A stretch of 35,087 nucleotides of DNA from Chloroflexota bacterium (GTDB lineage: Bacteria > Chloroflexota > Dehalococcoidia > Dehalococcoidales > UBA2162), in assembly GCA_016190895.1 (NCBI GenBank), contig JACPPR010000061.1:1-35087 (forward strand), given 5' to 3'. A program made the translations under genes and the position numbers. Numbering within the stretch: the stretch's first letter is position 1; each line of letters begins with the position of its first letter. Below, one piece after another: positions 32,133-35,087 of the stretch. Below the pieces are notes generated by a model. It searched no databases and was not told the DNA's origin. It worked only from the letters and a program-made list of their open reading frames with translations.

Positions 32133-33438
32133 ATTTGGCAGTCCGCCGGCGAGGCTTCGGCTTGTCGTCCGGAGCCTTGAGCATGGTGCTCTGAGTGCCG
32201 ATGATTTCACCTTTCGTGCTCCGGAGAGGCACGGCCCAGCCGAAGTATCTGCGGCGCCGAATCACGACCGAAAAGCTTGTCGGAGTGCCTGTTAGAGCGC
32301 CTTGGTGGGCTGGCAGCAGCGCCTTTTCGAAGCTGCTGCCTTTGAGATAATCGTATAACGTCATTCCGAGGCACTGGACCGGCTTCAGACCCGTCGAGTC
32401 CAGCGCGGAGCCGGCGCACGAGGTCAGTCTCAGATTGGCATCCGTAACCAAAATTGCCCCGGGTGCCTCATCGAACAACAAACGCAGTTCCGGCTCATCG
32501 GCCAGGTTGCGCATCACACTGACAATGAATTGCCCGTGGGCAGTTTTCGCGAGGCTATGATGCACCTGCACCGGCATTAATGACTTGTCTTTTCGCACGT
32601 GAATGGTAACTAACACCATGTGACCGGTCTCTTGTACTTCTTTCAGGCGGCCGGGGACAACCGATGCCTCCTCCGGCCTGAGTAATTGGCTGAGGTTCAT
32701 ATCGAGAAATTCGTCACGGCCGTAGCCGTATGTGTTAATGGCAGCTTCATTGGCATAGACGAAATTGCCCTTCGTATTGATGAGAAAGACGGGGAACCCG
32801 GCGCTATCGAGGATGCTCGCTCTGAGTACCAGCCCCTCCTCTGTTTTCCGACGTTCTTCTATTTCCCGGGTCAGTTCCGCATTCGCCCTGGCGAATTCGG
32901 CAGTCCGCTGGGCTACTACTTGCTCCAGGCGTTGCCGGTAACCCTCCAGCTCCTCTTCCAGCCGCTTCCGCTTCGTGGCATCGCGCACCACGGCTAAGAC
33001 AACAAATTCCTTGCCGATTTCGATAGGTCCCAGGTCGATGTCGGCGGCAAAAACAGTCCCGTCCTTTCTCCGTCCCCGCAACTCCAGTCCAATTCCCATT
33101 ACACGGACGCGCGGCTCGTTCATGTAGGCATTCATTTGGGTCGTGTGCTTCTCTTTGAAACGGTCGGGCACCAATAGTTCGTGGTCTTTACCAATTAGCT
33201 CTTGCCTGCTGTAGCCGAACAACCGCTCTGCCTCGGTGTTTACCCGCATGATGCAGGACTCGCGATTTACAAGAACCAAGGCATCCGGGCTTAGCTCGAA
33301 GAGATTTTCAAACAGCGCCCTGGCTTCCAGGAGCGCATCGATTGCCCCTCCTTTTATCTTTTCAGCCTCGTTGATGCGCTCCTGGCAGTCCCTCAGTTTG
33401 TGTATGATGTGGTCCTGTCCTATATCACGTTTATTCAT
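32131..33438 (-). CDS. Multi-PAS sensory protein lacking a recognisable output domain
   Basis: PAS-like segments (LFELSPDALVLVNRESCIMRVNTEAERLFGYSRQELIGKD; ILDSAGFPVFLINTKGNFVYANEAAINTYGYGRDEFLDM; LLFDEAPGAILVTDANLRLTSC). ATG at 33438, preceded by GGAGGGGGG, preferred over the listed upstream start. Confidence 0.85.
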   Translation of the reverse strand: MNKRDIGQDHIIHKLRDCQERINEAEKIKGGAIDALLEARALFENLFELSPDALVLVNRESCIMRVNTEAERLFGYSRQELIGKDHELLVPDRFKEKHTTQMNAYMNEPRVRVMGIGLELRGRRKDGTVFAADIDLGPIEIGKEFVVLAVVRDATKRKRLEEELEGYRQRLEQVVAQRTAEFARANAELTREIEERRKTEEGLVLRASILDSAGFPVFLINTKGNFVYANEAAINTYGYGRDEFLDMNLSQLLRPEEASVVPGRLKEVQETGHMVLVTIHVRKDKSLMPVQVHHSLAKTAHGQFIVSVMRNLADEPELRLLFDEAPGAILVTDANLRLTSCAGSALDSTGLKPVQCLGMTLYDYLKGSSFEKALLPAHQGALTGTPTSFSVVIRRRRYFGWAVPLRSTKGEIIGTQSTMLKAPDDKPKPRRRTAK

Positions 33439-35087
33439 ACCCCCCTCCTGAACCTTTACTCCTGTCACGGCTTGCCGGGCGCACCCGTCCAGCTGGCCGC
33501 TTTCCTTCCTGACCTGGTGGAACCATCCGGCCGGCCGTCAAATACATTCGCTCTGTATAGTCCTTCACCATGCGGCTGGCATTGAAAACAGGACTCACCG
33601 ACCTGACGGCTTCTTTCGAGACCTGTACCCAGCGATGCGGCACACCCAGCCTGTCGCGGTCGTAATAGAGGGGGATGACCTCTTTTTCCAGCAGGTCGTA
33701 AAGGGCGGCGGCATCAGCTTTGTCCTCATCGTGCAAAAGGTCTCTCTGGATGCCGCCTATCGCCCAGCCGTTGGTCGCATTGTAGCCTTCATCCCACCAG
33801 CCATCGCGAACACTGAGATTGATTACCCCGTTCATAGAAGCCTTCATACCACTGGTGCCGCAGGCTTCCTGGAGGCGGCGCGGGTTGTTCAGCCAGACAT
33901 CGACCCCGCGTACCAGGTCGCGCGCCAGACTCATATCATAATCTTCGACGAATGAAATCCTGCCCTGGAAGGTCCGGTCCTTGGTCAAGAGACAGACCTG
34001 GTTAAGCAGATTTTTCGAGGCGAAATCGGCCGGATGGGACTTCCCGGCAAATATTATCTGCAGCGGACGCAGGGGGTCATTGACGAGCTTCTTGAGGCGC
34101 TCGATGTCAGAAAGGATGAGCAGCGGCCTTTTGTATTCGGTAAAGCGGCGTGAAAAGGCGATTGTCAAGGCATAGGGGTCGAGCAAAGAGCCCATCTCCA
34201 CCAGTTGCTGGGGAGAGCACGTGCCCTCACCCCAGCGCCGTTGGGCGCGTTCTTGTATCAGGCGTATCAGCCTTGTCTTCAAGAGCTGGTGTACCTCCCA
34301 GAACTCCGCATCCGGAACATCGAGTACGGCTTTCCAGAAATCAGTGTTATCCTGCCCCTCGACAAACTCTACTCCGGTATATTTCTGACAAAGCTGCTGG
34401 ATTTCAGGCGCCTGCCAGGTAGGCAAATGGACGCCGTTGGTAACGTGAGTTATGGGCACCTTGTCTTCCGGCCCATCGGGCCAGAGGACGTGCCACATCT
34501 TACGCGCCACCTGGCCATGGAGCCGGCTGACAGCGTTAGCCTGCCCCGAGAGGCGAAGCGCAAGTGCGGCCAGGCTGAACTTCCCCGGTTCCAGTCCCGG
34601 GTGCCGGCCCATCTCCAGAAAAGCCTCTTTGTCAATCCTCAACGCTTGCCAGAAGTTCCCTGCGTATCGGTCCATAATCTGAATAGGAATAATATTGTGG
34701 CCGGCAGCAATCGGGGTATGTGTCGTAAAAACAGTGCTGGCGCAGATTTTTTCTATGGCGTCATCCAGAGAGAGTCCGCTCCTAAGCTCTTCCTGAACCC
34801 GCTCCAGCATCATCAGCGCCGTGTGGTCTTCATTGGCATGCCAGACCGCCGGATTTATCTCCAGCGTCCGGAGCGCTCGGACGCCGCCCATCCCCAAGAC
34901 GATTAGCTGGCGCAGGCGCTCTTCTGGCTGGGCGGTGTAGAGACGAGCCGAAAGTGTCCTGTCTTCAGGCGTGTTGGTTTCGACGTTGGTATCGAGCAAA
35001 TACAAAGAGACTCGCCCGACATTCACTTTCCAGACCAGGAAACATAGCTCCCTATCGCCCAGTTGGATGCTAATCGGGGGAGCGCAC
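33431..35087 (-). CDS. glgP: Alpha-glucan (glycogen) phosphorylase, C-terminal part (N-terminus beyond window)
   Basis: ASTVFTTHTPIAAGHN, VTHVTNGVHLPTW, FSRRFTEYKRPLLIL, IIFAGKSHPAD, GVDVWLNNPRRLQEACGTSGMKASMNGVINLSVRDGWW. Frame is open through the window end. Confidence 0.94.
   Translation of the reverse strand, partial: CAPPISIQLGDRELCFLVWKVNVGRVSLYLLDTNVETNTPEDRTLSARLYTAQPEERLRQLIVLGMGGVRALRTLEINPAVWHANEDHTALMMLERVQEELRSGLSLDDAIEKICASTVFTTHTPIAAGHNIIPIQIMDRYAGNFWQALRIDKEAFLEMGRHPGLEPGKFSLAALALRLSGQANAVSRLHGQVARKMWHVLWPDGPEDKVPITHVTNGVHLPTWQAPEIQQLCQKYTGVEFVEGQDNTDFWKAVLDVPDAEFWEVHQLLKTRLIRLIQERAQRRWGEGTCSPQQLVEMGSLLDPYALTIAFSRRFTEYKRPLLILSDIERLKKLVNDPLRPLQIIFAGKSHPADFASKNLLNQVCLLTKDRTFQGRISFVEDYDMSLARDLVRGVDVWLNNPRRLQEACGTSGMKASMNGVINLSVRDGWWDEGYNATNGWAIGGIQRDLLHDEDKADAAALYDLLEKEVIPLYYDRDRLGVPHRWVQVSKEAVRSVSPVFNASRMVKDYTERMYLTAGRMVPPGQEGKRPAGRVRPASRDRSKGSGGGYE

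Overview
This 35.1-kb window looks like a chromosomal segment from a Chloroflexota/Dehalococcoidia-type bacterium. That assignment is inferred from the reductive-dehalogenase-like proteins, repeat types and gene content; I could not run a taxonomic search. Left to right it contains: the 3' part of a 6-phosphofructokinase gene; a tandem DUF427 protein; a stress/signalling block (hemerythrin-like, triple-BON, Cys-rich protein, PAS histidine kinase, OmpR-type regulator) bracketed by ~64-bp direct repeats; a surface-anchored PL7 alginate-lyase-like protein; a VWA protein and a SCO1664/PI3K-like protein; a small gene broken by a 106-bp palindromic element; a three-gene HigBA-like toxin-antitoxin operon; a GH13 enzyme with its winged-helix regulator; a ~50-aa bacterial C2H2 zinc-finger protein and a DUF5752-like protein; a four-gene overlapping operon (lysine-2,3-aminomutase-like radical SAM enzyme, two D-Ala-D-Ala-ligase-like ATP-grasp enzymes, GNAT); MarC, TfoX-N and HtpX; a corrinoid protein with two MaoC-like proteins; two orphan family-5 substrate-binding lipoproteins around a WYL regulator; two reductive-dehalogenase-like proteins without a Tat signal; tRNA-Phe and tRNA-Gly; a PAS-only protein coupled to an alpha-glucan phosphorylase (partial). 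The strongest candidates for undescribed biology are the KamA/ATP-grasp x2/GNAT operon and the orphan SBP + Tat-less RdhA-like cluster. The direct-repeat-bracketed block with a four-fold 11-bp operator-like array comes next.
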